Below, one piece after another: positions 1 to 7,543 of a stretch of DNA of 28,457 nucleotides. How positions within the stretch are numbered: position 1 is the first letter of the stretch; each line of letters begins with the position of its first letter. The notes beneath the pieces were generated by a model. It made no database searches. It was not told where the DNA came from and saw only the letters and a list, made by a program, of their open reading frames with translations. A program made the position numbers and the translations under genes. Location of the stretch: positions 1-28,457 of the IMG/VR virus record IMGVR_UViG_3300030329_004561. The stretch is one strand, 5' to 3'. Source of the DNA: a virus.

Positions 1-359
1 TTGATAGTTGCGCGGATCACGGGGCGTCTTACCGAGCAGGGAGGCCTCCCGCCCCCTCCCCCGGGCTAGGAATCTGCTGGGAGGGCAATCCTCAGCTTGC
101 GCCGTTGGCGCAGGGGGACGCAACGGGATGACCCGGGAGTGTAAAACGCGAAAGCGTATGGCTGGCCCGGACGGTGGTCACAGTTGCGCGGAATTGCAAT
201 CGACCGACTGCCGATGGTGCATCACGACCCGCCGCTCCCCTATGGTTCCTTGGGGGACTATAGGGGGCACTGCGAAGCTCTCTCCCTCCTACCTCTGGTG
301 CATTTCCACCCGCGCCAAGCGTGATAGCTTGATCCGTTTGTCTGTGAAATTTTTTCAGG
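1..359. other. GC-rich structured non-coding region upstream of the early block
   Basis: No convincing gene is seen here; open frames on both strands have no recognisable protein character. The stretch is dense in inverted repeats: GGGAGGCCTCCC (39-50), GCTG/CAGC with AGG/CCT around 77-97, TGCGCC-GTT-GGCGCA (98-112), ACGC-GAAA-GCGT (146-157, a GNRA-type tetraloop) and the long stem at 237-266. Such packing suggests either a structured leader RNA or a DNA site such as an origin or packaging signal. I found no tRNA, RNase P, tmRNA or group I intron signature. The function is unknown. Confidence 0.5.
237..266. other. 10-bp inverted repeat (hairpin) before the early operon
   Basis: CCCCTATGGT (237-246) pairs with ACTATAGGGG (257-266) with one G-T wobble, leaving a 10-base loop. 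The right arm contains ACTATAGGG, the same nine bases as the core and start of the T7 RNA polymerase promoter, but the rest of that promoter is absent. It could be a terminator-like or regulatory stem. No T-run follows it, so terminator function is not supported. Confidence 0.45.
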
Positions 360-421
360 TCTGCACGTTCAAAACGTGGGAAATCGAATGAGTCTGCGCG
401 TTCAAAACGTGGGAAATCGAA
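360..421. repeat. Two 29-bp direct repeats, 33-bp period
   Basis: Copies at 360-388 and 393-421 are identical except one A/G difference: TCTGC(A/G)CGTTCAAAACG followed by TGGGAAATCGAA. Each holds the imperfect palindrome ACGTT-CAA-AACGT. They lie directly upstream of a promoter-like sequence at 440-468 and the first early gene, so they look like paired operator or activator sites spaced about three helical turns apart. On the minus strand they would encode a repeated peptide, which I take as a by-product. Binding by a phage or host regulator is inference. Confidence 0.6.
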
Positions 422-439
422 CAAACTTCCAAATAGTGC

Positions 440-468
440 TTGATCTCTATTGTCCCCCTGTTTATACG
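440..468 (+). promoter_or_regulatory. Candidate sigma70-type promoter for the early operon
   Basis: TTGATC (440-445) and TATACG (463-468) match the -35 and -10 consensus at four of six positions each and are separated by the ideal 17 bases. The site sits about 40 bases before the first early gene and 18 bases after the direct repeats. A transcript from here would carry a short leader without a Shine-Dalgarno sequence before the ATG at 510. Confidence 0.4.
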
Positions 469-509
469 CTGTCTCAGCATCTAACTCCAACATCTAGAGC
501 CCACTTACA

Positions 510-2207
510 ATGCCAATAGCAGACGATTACAACTTCCACCCGACCCCCCTTTGCCAGCAAACTGATCAGGCCGTAGTATTGCATGAACACTACGTCTCAA
601 CCTCTGGCCTAGCGTTTTGCTTTCAGAATAATCTTTCGCCATGTGTCGTCCCAAAGGACATTGGCCGCTGGGGTTCCAGTAGACACATCTGGTCGTATAT
701 GCTCAAGGTCGCCCTTTCGGACGGGGCTGAGAGCCTGACTAGGGTATTCACTATGAAAGCCCTGCAAGAGAAGGCTCGCAAAAGCAAACAAAAGAGGCTG
801 AAGCCCTCCAAGGACTCTCCTTTTGCAATGATTGACGTAGATACAATCATTCATGAACGAGCTGGCTTCACTCCAGAAGAAACCAAAAACCCGGAAGCCC
901 TGTTCTCTCGATTGCTGGACATTAAAAACACCTTAAACTCCCAGCTCGCATCAGAGTTCATCAGTAAGATCCTCACCCTGAGGTCTTACGACGAGGCGAT
1001 TTTGGCGCACTCCCCCAAAGGCAGAACCGGGTCAAAGGGGAAAAGAGATAAGAGCTTGCCAATTATCCCCACGATGGAGGACTTGGATGAATGGGTATCC
1101 GCCAATGGCATTGGCTTTACTCGATGGATGGGGGATGGGAACTTTTTTGGATGGGATGGAAACCCGGACTCCCTTTCCTTGATCAACCCCACCGCAACCG
1201 CTCAGTATGAAGATGTGGGCAAAGTGGCCGGGTGCCCCCTTCCCCCGGTTGGAATGCATATTCTGGGATGGGTCGGAGAAAAAAACTCCTATGATGAGTC
1301 TGACGGGAATAGCCACATAGTTGCCCTTTTGAGCGTGGTAGATGACTCTTCTCACCGCCGATACAGGGAAATGCATTGGCACCTAGAAGATAAACCCTTC
1401 AGAGAAGATCCGCATAGCGCCAACCTAAACAAGCTGGAGGACAATTTGTGGTCAACAAAGTGGCACAACTCCCCTGAGTTTGACGCCGGAAAGGCTTGGA
1501 TGGGGGGCTCTAAAAGAATGCGCTACCTCATTGAAGAGGGCATAAGCAGACACATGAACCTTTTTGGGGGAGTAATTCTCGGGGACTCCTTCCACGAAGC
1601 CGCCGATGCAATAGGGGCGCACTCTAGGACATACCCTGTTGGATATGAACATTCTGACCAGTTCTGGATCAATGCTCTGGCCGGGCTGGCAACGAGAATG
1701 GTTGCAAACTACGGTCTTACTGGAGCCTCCATCGTGGAGGCCATGATGCCCGGATACCTCCTTATCCCATCCCCGGCGCAAATGGATATCGGAGGAGGGG
1801 AGGACGAAATAAAAGCCATCAAGAAAATGAAGGAAAGGCCGTTCCTTTTGGAGCCAATCCTAAGCAAGGAGGTTATTTCAAGGCTTTCGGAAGAAGGGGA
1901 GGACAGGGATAACTTTGTGGAGATCATTCACTACACCCATCTCTCTCACATGGATTACGGCGAGGTGGAGGCAGAAGTTGCCTGCGCTCTTGCAAAGGTT
2001 AAGGCAACAATAAAACGGGGTCATTATGATAACTGGATGGACCGTTGCTCTGAAATCGTATGGGAAGACAGCGATAATAACGACAGCCCGGCGGTAAAGT
2101 TCAGCGAAGGACTGGACAGGTTCATCGAGAATTCCATGATGGACTGGAGAGAGTCGGCTGCAAGAGTTAGAGCTGAAAAAGAAAGGATCTCGGAATGGGC
2201 AAAATAA
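510..2207 (+). CDS. Unrecognised 565-residue early protein
   Basis: I do not recognise this protein. It is the first and largest gene of the early block, with no signal peptide or membrane segment. A basic Lys/Arg-rich stretch lies near residues 85-100 and again near 165-180, the middle is rich in Trp, His and Asp, and the C-terminal 80 residues look helical and acidic. No Walker, TOPRIM, nuclease or polymerase motif is visible. The start at 510 has no Shine-Dalgarno sequence (the upstream bases are CCCACTTACA). The gene overlaps the next by 13 bases. Its place at the head of a replication operon suggests a role in takeover or replication initiation, but this is only inference. Confidence 0.8.
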   Translation: MPIADDYNFHPTPLCQQTDQAVVLHEHYVSTSGLAFCFQNNLSPCVVPKDIGRWGSSRHIWSYMLKVALSDGAESLTRVFTMKALQEKARKSKQKRLKPSKDSPFAMIDVDTIIHERAGFTPEETKNPEALFSRLLDIKNTLNSQLASEFISKILTLRSYDEAILAHSPKGRTGSKGKRDKSLPIIPTMEDLDEWVSANGIGFTRWMGDGNFFGWDGNPDSLSLINPTATAQYEDVGKVAGCPLPPVGMHILGWVGEKNSYDESDGNSHIVALLSVVDDSSHRRYREMHWHLEDKPFREDPHSANLNKLEDNLWSTKWHNSPEFDAGKAWMGGSKRMRYLIEEGISRHMNLFGGVILGDSFHEAADAIGAHSRTYPVGYEHSDQFWINALAGLATRMVANYGLTGASIVEAMMPGYLLIPSPAQMDIGGGEDEIKAIKKMKERPFLLEPILSKEVISRLSEEGEDRDNFVEIIHYTHLSHMDYGEVEAEVACALAKVKATIKRGHYDNWMDRCSEIVWEDSDNNDSPAVKFSEGLDRFIENSMMDWRESAARVRAEKERISEWAK

Positions 2208-2425
2208 TAAACGTAGGAAAGTGGCTCCCAGCAATGCAACGAAAAGCATCAGATGTGGTCCTCCAAGGAGAGCTGAAAAAACTGCGAGAGAAACTTGCAA
2301 GCAGGGGCGATTGCCGCGACGAGGTTAAATTGGTGCAAGAGATCGAACTTCTGGTCACCAACTCATCAAAGATTTGGGATAGCAAACCGCTATCCCACAA
2401 CCACAAACCAGACAGAAAAAAATAG
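2195..2425 (+). CDS. Small basic helical protein of unknown function
   Basis: This 76-residue protein overlaps the end of the previous gene by 13 bases. Its middle (about residues 20-55) is a charged helix rich in Lys, Glu and Leu that could form a short coiled coil, and the C-terminus is basic. A weak AAGGA Shine-Dalgarno-like sequence lies before the ATG. No family is recognised. Translational coupling to its neighbours and a one-base gap to the next gene support it being real. Confidence 0.6.
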   Translation: MGKIINVGKWLPAMQRKASDVVLQGELKKLREKLASRGDCRDEVKLVQEIELLVTNSSKIWDSKPLSHNHKPDRKK

Positions 2426-2426
2426 T

Positions 2427-2837
2427 ATGTCCTTAAAAGCGAACATAAGAATAGGGGATAAGTGCAGCATCGTTGTCGAGGCCGCAGATCCAGTTGACCT
2501 GATCAAGAGAGCCAGTCAATTCACCCAGCTACCGCAGAAATGCGGCCACTGTGGAAGCGACAACCTCTCCTTCATGCACCGAACGGCAGGCGGGTCAGAC
2601 GAGTTTGACTACTTGCATGTCAAGTGCAACGAATGCGGAGCCCAGTGTGACCTTGGGCAAAAGAAAAAGCCCCTTGGGGACATTTTCTTCCGACACCAAC
2701 CAAAGGACAGGTCCGGGGTTAAGGACGGGTTCTACAAGTATTGGGAGCAGGACAAGCAGTCCTCCTCATCGCAGGTCCCCGGGGACGAGCATCCTGTCGA
2801 GGTTGACTCTGACCCCGATGACGAGATTCCGTTTTAA
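2427..2837 (+). CDS. Zinc-ribbon protein with SSB-type acidic C-terminal tail
   Basis: The ATG at 2427 follows the upstream stop by one base, giving 136 residues. A CxxC pair (Cys39, Cys42) and a second CxxC (Cys67, Cys70, with Cys74 nearby) form a probable zinc ribbon. The last ten residues, DSDPDDEIPF, closely match the acidic tip of bacterial single-stranded DNA-binding proteins (E. coli SSB ends DDDIPF), which docks partner enzymes such as PriA, RecQ, RecO and exonuclease I. A Ser-rich disordered linker (about 111-125) leads to the tail, as in SSB. I infer a phage ssDNA-binding or replisome-recruitment protein. The OB-fold itself is not evident from sequence. Confidence 0.7.
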   Translation: MSLKANIRIGDKCSIVVEAADPVDLIKRASQFTQLPQKCGHCGSDNLSFMHRTAGGSDEFDYLHVKCNECGAQCDLGQKKKPLGDIFFRHQPKDRSGVKDGFYKYWEQDKQSSSSQVPGDEHPVEVDSDPDDEIPF

Positions 2838-3085
2838 TGAGCAAAAACCCTTTGCAAGATGAATACAGGCGATCCAAGCAAGAGGCCCACCCCGTTCAGT
2901 TATGCGCGGTGTGCAATGAGAGATCGCCAAAGGCAGAGATGGAGCCTCACCACCCGAGTGGTCGTCGGGGCTCTGATCTGCTTCATTATATATGGCTGCA
3001 CCCGCTCTGCCACCGATGGGTCCACGACAACCCAAAAGAGGCAGAAAAACAACAACTCCTGATCAAAGGAAGAAACAGAACATGA
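2837..3085 (+). CDS. HNH-type zinc-binding protein, possible endonuclease
   Basis: This 82-residue protein shares one base with the preceding stop (TAATG). Its pattern is Cys23-x2-Cys26, His38-His39, then Cys58-His59-x3-His63 followed by NPKEAEKQQLL. That layout is typical of small phage HNH / endonuclease VII-like domains, in which the cysteines and late histidines hold zinc and the central His pair lies at the active site. It would cut or bind DNA during replication or recombination. The 3' end overlaps the next gene by four bases (ATGA). Whether it is an active nuclease cannot be judged from sequence. Confidence 0.65.
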   Translation: MSKNPLQDEYRRSKQEAHPVQLCAVCNERSPKAEMEPHHPSGRRGSDLLHYIWLHPLCHRWVHDNPKEAEKQQLLIKGRNRT

Positions 3086-3429
3086 GCAACAACTACAAAC
3101 ATCTCGGGCCACTATTTGATGCTGAGGCCCACGCTGCCGAGGTGGCAATCAAGAGGGTGGAGGATGCAAACTCTCCCGATCCCATCGACGAGGCAGAGGC
3201 TGACGCAATCGCCGCGCTCGCATCTCTGCCAGAACTCGTCTCGTCAGACACCATCCTTCCGGACCTCTCACGCTACGGATTCACTGATAATCGAGCAATG
3301 GGGCCGATCATGCGGAGGCTGGTAGCCAAGGGATTTATCGCCACGACTGGAACATTCCGTAAATCAGAACGACAAGGGAGCCACCGAAGGCCCACGGCTG
3401 TATATCTCAACACGACGATCACACCATGA
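3082..3429 (+). CDS. Winged-helix DNA-binding protein
   Basis: The ATG at 3082 overlaps the upstream stop by four bases, giving 115 residues; an in-frame upstream start at 2992 would only add residues overlapping the previous gene. After an acidic N-terminal half (to about residue 55), the C-terminal part reads as a winged helix: helices around 60-72, a recognition-type helix ending in MRRLVAKGFI, and a basic wing with KSERQGSHRRP. It probably regulates early genes or acts as a replication accessory. A weak AAAGGA lies 12 bases upstream. Confidence 0.6.
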   Translation: MSNNYKHLGPLFDAEAHAAEVAIKRVEDANSPDPIDEAEADAIAALASLPELVSSDTILPDLSRYGFTDNRAMGPIMRRLVAKGFIATTGTFRKSERQGSHRRPTAVYLNTTITP

Positions 3430-4502
3430 ACGCCCCAAGCCATTACGACATCGCGGACATTAAGGACCGCGTCAAAATCTGGAACGTCCTGCACCACTTT
3501 GGGCACGACTGCCCGGAAACTTGCAAAGCAATCAAATCCCCCCTTAGGGACGAGCGCCACCCCAGCTTCTCCATCTTTGCCGATGGGGCCATGGCCAAGG
3601 ATCACAGCACGGATGATAGCTTTGATGTGATTGGTCTTTACCAGACGCTTGCTGGTTGCAACACGCATGAGGCCATAGTCGGATGCGGGAAACTGGCGGG
3701 TCTCGCACCATCAGACCTCCCCCCGCATTTGTCCGTCCCCCCAGCCCCAAGATCCCGTCTCTCTCCCTCCGGAGGGGGGTCATCCAAGATGAAGGACATG
3801 CTGGGTGATTATACCGATGGCCGCGTAGCAGAAATGCAAGACGCCGCCCACATGTCCCTGAGAGACCCGGAAAGCATTTTGTCCAAGTTCTGTGAGAGCA
3901 AGAACCTCACCAAGGAGTTTATTGAAGCAATGATAAGGCACGGTCTGGTCGGAGTCCTTGACGACAAGAGCTTGGGACGCCCGGCAATTGCTTGGATGTT
4001 TGAGAACAGTCATTTCGGGAAGGCTTGCAAACTGAGGCTTGCATCTGACTCGTCTCATAAAACCGTGTGGTGGCACGGGAAAGCGCAAGAGCATTTGTTT
4101 GGAGAGCAACTAATGCTCCACGGGTCTGGGTGTGCCGCAATCCTCACCGAGGGAGAATCAGACACCCTGTCTCTTCTAAGCATGTCCATACCCGCCTTGG
4201 GCGTAACAGGAGCAGGAATACTCCCCAGCCCCAAAGTCATTCACTACTCTTGCAGCTACAAAGATATCGGCGTCTGGATGGATAGCGACGAGGCTGGGCG
4301 GAAAGCCACAGTGAAATTGCAAGAGCATGTTGCAACTCACGCCACAAACTCCAAAGTTCACGAAGGGGTCGGCAGCAACGTGCCAGACGGAATGGATATC
4401 GGGGACTGCCTCGTAAAATGGCCCACACGATTTGCGCGTTACGCCAATCAAGAGCTTGACAGAATCACCACAGAAACTACATCGACTAAACAACCATTAT
4501 GA
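3426..4502 (+). CDS. DnaG-like primase with TOPRIM domain
   Basis: This 358-residue protein has a DnaG-type layout. Residues 35-90 match the CHC2 zinc-finger domain fold (SPLRDERHPSFSI, then DVIGLYQTLAG), but the zinc-binding Cys/His positions of that domain are absent. A Pro/Ser/Gly-rich linker follows at 95-121. The catalytic TOPRIM domain has the metal-binding Glu in TEGESD (241-246) and the acidic motif DSDEAG (286-291). It should make RNA primers for the phage fork with the DnaB-like helicase encoded at 7540. It overlaps both neighbours by four bases. The linker contains one copy of the CCCTCCGGAGGG palindrome (3765-3776). Confidence 0.85.
   Translation: MNAPSHYDIADIKDRVKIWNVLHHFGHDCPETCKAIKSPLRDERHPSFSIFADGAMAKDHSTDDSFDVIGLYQTLAGCNTHEAIVGCGKLAGLAPSDLPPHLSVPPAPRSRLSPSGGGSSKMKDMLGDYTDGRVAEMQDAAHMSLRDPESILSKFCESKNLTKEFIEAMIRHGLVGVLDDKSLGRPAIAWMFENSHFGKACKLRLASDSSHKTVWWHGKAQEHLFGEQLMLHGSGCAAILTEGESDTLSLLSMSIPALGVTGAGILPSPKVIHYSCSYKDIGVWMDSDEAGRKATVKLQEHVATHATNSKVHEGVGSNVPDGMDIGDCLVKWPTRFARYANQELDRITTETTSTKQPL
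3765..3776. repeat. CCCTCCGGAGGG palindrome, copy 1
   Basis: Perfect 12-bp palindrome inside the primase linker, encoding part of SPSGGG. Identical copies occur at 24085-24096 and 27051-27062. A related 20-base form occurs at 5838-5857 and 19424-19443. Confidence 0.6.
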
Positions 4503-5491
4503 GCAAAACAACAACCAACATAGTAAGGCCTAACAGCGCGAGCCACTGGTATAAGGTGGACGACAAAAAGGTCACCGCTTTTCACTCTGTCCCCTACGCG
4601 GGGAAGCGAGGAAAAGACGGAGAAACCCGGAAGACAACCCTGAGAGACGCCAGAAAGGTGGGGGCCTTCCCCTCTGTTACAAACGTCCTCTCAATCCTCC
4701 ACAAGGAATTCCTTGAGGCCTACAAGATCAATCAGGCCATTCTCGCATCTTTGACCTTGCCCCGCATTGATGGGGAAAGCGAAGACGAGTTTGCTCGCAG
4801 AATAGTGGGCGACTCAAAGGAACACGCAAGTTCTGCTGCTCGACTTGGTAGCAGTATTCACGAATACGCCGCCAAAATACTGACGGGGGAAGACCCCGGG
4901 TCTTTAGCCTTTGAGGTTGTTGAGGGCAGGAACCTTCTCTCCATCTGCGAGCCCATGGTCAACGTGATCAACGGCCTCACCCCGGCAAAAAGGAAGACAG
5001 ATAAGGAGTTTTCGGAGTTTTATGTCGCTCACAACATGGGCTTCGCAGGGACTTGTGATGCCTTGGTGTGGCTGGACACCGGAGTTGAGAGAGTGCAAGA
5101 GATGCTCAACGCAGCCGGATACGGATACACTGAAGGGAAACATCAGCTCGCCGTGGTTGATATTAAGTCCCGTGGGTCCGAGGCGAAAAAGGCCCCGATC
5201 TACGAAACGGACCTTTTGCAACTAGCCGCATACCTTAACGCGATTCCCAAGACAGTTGGTTTGGATATGGACAACTGGAACACCTCCAAGGTCCCCGTTG
5301 CAAACCTCTTGCTTAACACCTCTCCCAACGCGGGGGAAAACGGGGTGTGGTCCTCCGAGCTTGTTATCCATCACAAGGACGATGTGGACAAGGCGTGGGA
5401 AGCGTTTACCTGCCTTCACAAGGTGTGGACTTGGATGAAGAACTACAACCCTCTTACAGAGACAAACAACAACAACAAGCCAGAAGCATGA
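4499..5491 (+). CDS. PD-(D/E)XK nuclease (RecB/Cas4-like exonuclease fold)
   Basis: The 330-residue protein shows the ordered motifs of the PD-(D/E)XK superfamily: RLGSSIHE (His121), an acidic residue at Glu170, GFAGTCDAL (Asp187), VVDIKS (Asp221 and Lys223 of the D-x-K pair) and QLAAY (Gln241...Tyr245). These match RecB-motif exonucleases used by phages for recombination and end processing. A partner ssDNA-annealing or recombination protein may be the neighbour at 5488. The N-terminus is rich in Ser, Thr and Lys, and the C-terminus ends in an Asn run from a CAA tract that also forms the leader of the next gene. It overlaps the next gene by four bases. Confidence 0.8.
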   Translation: MSKTTTNIVRPNSASHWYKVDDKKVTAFHSVPYAGKRGKDGETRKTTLRDARKVGAFPSVTNVLSILHKEFLEAYKINQAILASLTLPRIDGESEDEFARRIVGDSKEHASSAARLGSSIHEYAAKILTGEDPGSLAFEVVEGRNLLSICEPMVNVINGLTPAKRKTDKEFSEFYVAHNMGFAGTCDALVWLDTGVERVQEMLNAAGYGYTEGKHQLAVVDIKSRGSEAKKAPIYETDLLQLAAYLNAIPKTVGLDMDNWNTSKVPVANLLLNTSPNAGENGVWSSELVIHHKDDVDKAWEAFTCLHKVWTWMKNYNPLTETNNNNKPEA

Positions 5492-6471
5492 ACCTAGCAG
5501 ACATCAAGGAAAGCACAGACAAAACCGCAGTTGACTCCCTTCGCGGGACCGTTGACAAGCAGTATCCTCCCCTGACCCAAACCGACAACGATCTCAAGTG
5601 GCAGCAGCACAGGCAGTCCATCTTGCTCCGCGACGAAGACGGGACCAAGCTCATGATCACCCTCATGAAGGCACCCATGCACATTCTGGATGCAATCGAA
5701 GGGCAGGAGATCGTTCTCACCGCTGGCACCAACGACAAGGGCGAGAAGCGCGGCCTTGTGGTAAATAGGTGGCAAAAAGAGGGGAGCCAATATCCTACCA
5801 TAGTGGTAAAGGTCTATCCTGAGGCGACCATGCGCGTCCTCCCTCCGGGGGGAGATCCCGGGGTAAAGGCGACGAACAGCGAGGAGGACAAGCCTATTGC
5901 AATTAAAGCAGCCAGCCACCCCCCAGCCCATACGTCCAACCCCGGGGGTAGCGCGTTTGATGAAAGCATTGATCTTGCTGCCAGAGGGTTTGCTATCTGC
6001 TTAGACAGGGTAGATGAGTTGCTGGAAGAAAGGCCCGAGCTACAAACCCCGGAAAACCACAGGGTCATTGCAACAAATCTGTTTTTGCATGCAAAACACC
6101 ACCTTCACACCATAGGGGAGACCGAGAAACCAAAGGCTTCTCCCAAGAGAAAAAAGGAGTCTCCAGAAATGGATGACGCAATCCTTATCCAGCGTTGCAT
6201 GAAGGGTCACGCCAAGCTGGAAGAGGATGAAAACCTGAGCCCCAAAGCCCAAGAGGTTCTTGCGGACCTTGATCGCCTAATGGACGAGAGGGGTTTGTGG
6301 GATGCGGCTTACGACGAGCTGAGGTCTACCGCCAACGCAGATGACGATGCTGTGAATGCGGTTTATGACCACCACAAGGAGAAGATGGGAGACTGTGTGG
6401 AGAAATTCTTCGTTGGGGCCCCCCTGTATTGGAGGGAACAAGTAACCGAGCAGGCGGGACGCAACGGATAA
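5488..6471 (+). CDS. Possible OB-fold ssDNA-binding/recombination protein
   Basis: The start at 5488 forms a four-base ATGA overlap with the nuclease stop, giving 327 residues. Residues about 35-118 alternate short beta-like stretches (QSILLRDEDG, LMITLMK, GQEIVLTAG, PTIVVKVYP), suggestive of an OB-fold. A Gly/Pro linker with the 20-base palindromic repeat follows (about residues 117-125), then a mainly helical and acidic C-terminal domain with a Lys-rich patch near 215-225. Position directly after an exonuclease suggests an ssDNA-binding or annealing partner. I cannot assign a family, so the role is inferred from fold hints and context only. Confidence 0.65.
   Translation: MNLADIKESTDKTAVDSLRGTVDKQYPPLTQTDNDLKWQQHRQSILLRDEDGTKLMITLMKAPMHILDAIEGQEIVLTAGTNDKGEKRGLVVNRWQKEGSQYPTIVVKVYPEATMRVLPPGGDPGVKATNSEEDKPIAIKAASHPPAHTSNPGGSAFDESIDLAARGFAICLDRVDELLEERPELQTPENHRVIATNLFLHAKHHLHTIGETEKPKASPKRKKESPEMDDAILIQRCMKGHAKLEEDENLSPKAQEVLADLDRLMDERGLWDAAYDELRSTANADDDAVNAVYDHHKEKMGDCVEKFFVGAPLYWREQVTEQAGRNG
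5838..5857. repeat. 20-bp dispersed repeat, copy A (CCTCCCTCCGGGGGGAGATC)
   Basis: The 20 bases recur exactly at 19424-19443 in the same orientation. CTCCC and GGGAG arms can form a hairpin. The copy lies in the codons for the Pro/Gly linker of the putative OB-fold protein. It is related to the CCCTCCGGAGGG palindromes elsewhere. Confidence 0.65.
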
Positions 6472-6484
6472 ATAGCAACAGACA

Positions 6485-7543
6485 ATGGTAACCCCGGTGG
6501 TGGCAATCCCTCTGCTGCCGCCGGGGAGCCCAAAGAAAGCAATGGACACATATTTCAAACTCTCTAACGCGCCAGCAGACCAGCCCCTCGCCTTCGATCT
6601 TGAGCAGAAGAAGCTATACATGGATCGAGACGCGGAAGACGACGACAGCGTGATAGACCTTGCCAGCACGAACTTCGTTGCATCCATGAGAGCCACTCTC
6701 TCGCATTCTAGGCCAGAATGGCTGCAACAGTTTTTCTCCCAGATGAACTCATATGTGGCCAAGTCCTCAAGCAACGCTTCCGTAGACGAGAACACGGGTC
6801 AACTGGAGCTTGGGGCTAACATTGCAAAATCGGATCTAAAAAATGTTTGCGACAACCTAGCTTGGCTTGTTGAGGCCCAGAACAGGCAGAATAAGGAAAT
6901 TCTTTTGTGGATAGGCGAAATCATCTTGGACTACATGGCCCGGGACACAAGGGACCTGTCTATCGAGGAGGCGATTGAGGAGCTTGGGCTTCTCAAAAGA
7001 GAGAACGGGGTCAAGTGGACTACCAAGACGTTGGCCAAGTGGCCCATAGTTGTTCAAAAGATTCCCGCTCCCATCAGGCAGTTGCCAATACCTCACACGT
7101 ATTTGACCGAGGCTGCTCTTTTTTCCCAACCGGAAGACCCGGGCGACAAAATACAATTTAACAACGCTAGGGACGCAATGCTTGTAGCTGTTTCGGAAAA
7201 GCCCGACTCGTGGAGCAGGGAGAGGTTTGTCTCGTGCATGAAGGAGCTACAGGAACACTTTGGTGTTGAAAGAATAAGAAACGAAGGGGTCGCGGCCCTG
7301 CAAGAGCGGCTAATTTCCTATTACAGGATACGAAATGCAGCATATGCATCCGGAGGGGTTCAATCCTTTTACAAGGAAAACAACATCCCGTCCAAGGATG
7401 TTGCAACTTGGATTTACAACATTGAGGCAGAGCTAATCAGAAGGCAGAGGCTTCCAGAAGACCCTTTGGGAAAAATACCAAGGGGGGACGGGCTGACAGT
7501 TACAGCCCGATCAAGAATTGAAAAACAACAACAACAACAATGA
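6485..7543 (+). CDS. Unrecognised protein encoded next to the helicase
   Basis: The 352-residue protein ends in QQQQQ, encoded by a CAA tract that doubles as the leader of the helicase gene. No domain is recognised. The N-terminal half is acidic and helical, residues about 150-230 contain a basic/hydrophobic helix-rich part, and no membrane segment is present. The four-base overlap with the DnaB-like gene suggests a helicase partner such as a loader, but no AAA+ Walker motifs are visible. The start is uncertain: 6485 follows the upstream stop by 13 bases and has an A-rich leader, while the ATG at 6542 has GGGGAG upstream. Confidence 0.7.
   Translation: MVTPVVAIPLLPPGSPKKAMDTYFKLSNAPADQPLAFDLEQKKLYMDRDAEDDDSVIDLASTNFVASMRATLSHSRPEWLQQFFSQMNSYVAKSSSNASVDENTGQLELGANIAKSDLKNVCDNLAWLVEAQNRQNKEILLWIGEIILDYMARDTRDLSIEEAIEELGLLKRENGVKWTTKTLAKWPIVVQKIPAPIRQLPIPHTYLTEAALFSQPEDPGDKIQFNNARDAMLVAVSEKPDSWSRERFVSCMKELQEHFGVERIRNEGVAALQERLISYYRIRNAAYASGGVQSFYKENNIPSKDVATWIYNIEAELIRRQRLPEDPLGKIPRGDGLTVTARSRIEKQQQQQ

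Noticed and set aside
360-421. Possible CRISPR-like repeat pair
   Set aside because: Only two copies, with a four-base spacer between them, so there is no array; no cas gene is nearby.
381-425. Possible tRNA T-arm (TTCGATTTCCCACG on the minus strand)
   Set aside because: No matching stem on the other side of the loop and no acceptor or anticodon arms; the sequence is part of the direct repeats.
8-493. Open frames on both strands of the left end (plus 8-391, minus 92-493)
   Set aside because: Low-complexity, Arg/Pro-biased translations without motifs, crossing the hairpins and direct repeats; the repeated FDFPRFERAD peptide is only the DNA repeat read through.
4499-5491. Cas4 of a CRISPR system
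   Set aside because: The RecB-type motifs fit, but the Cas4 iron-sulfur cysteine cluster is not seen and the context is a phage replication operon.
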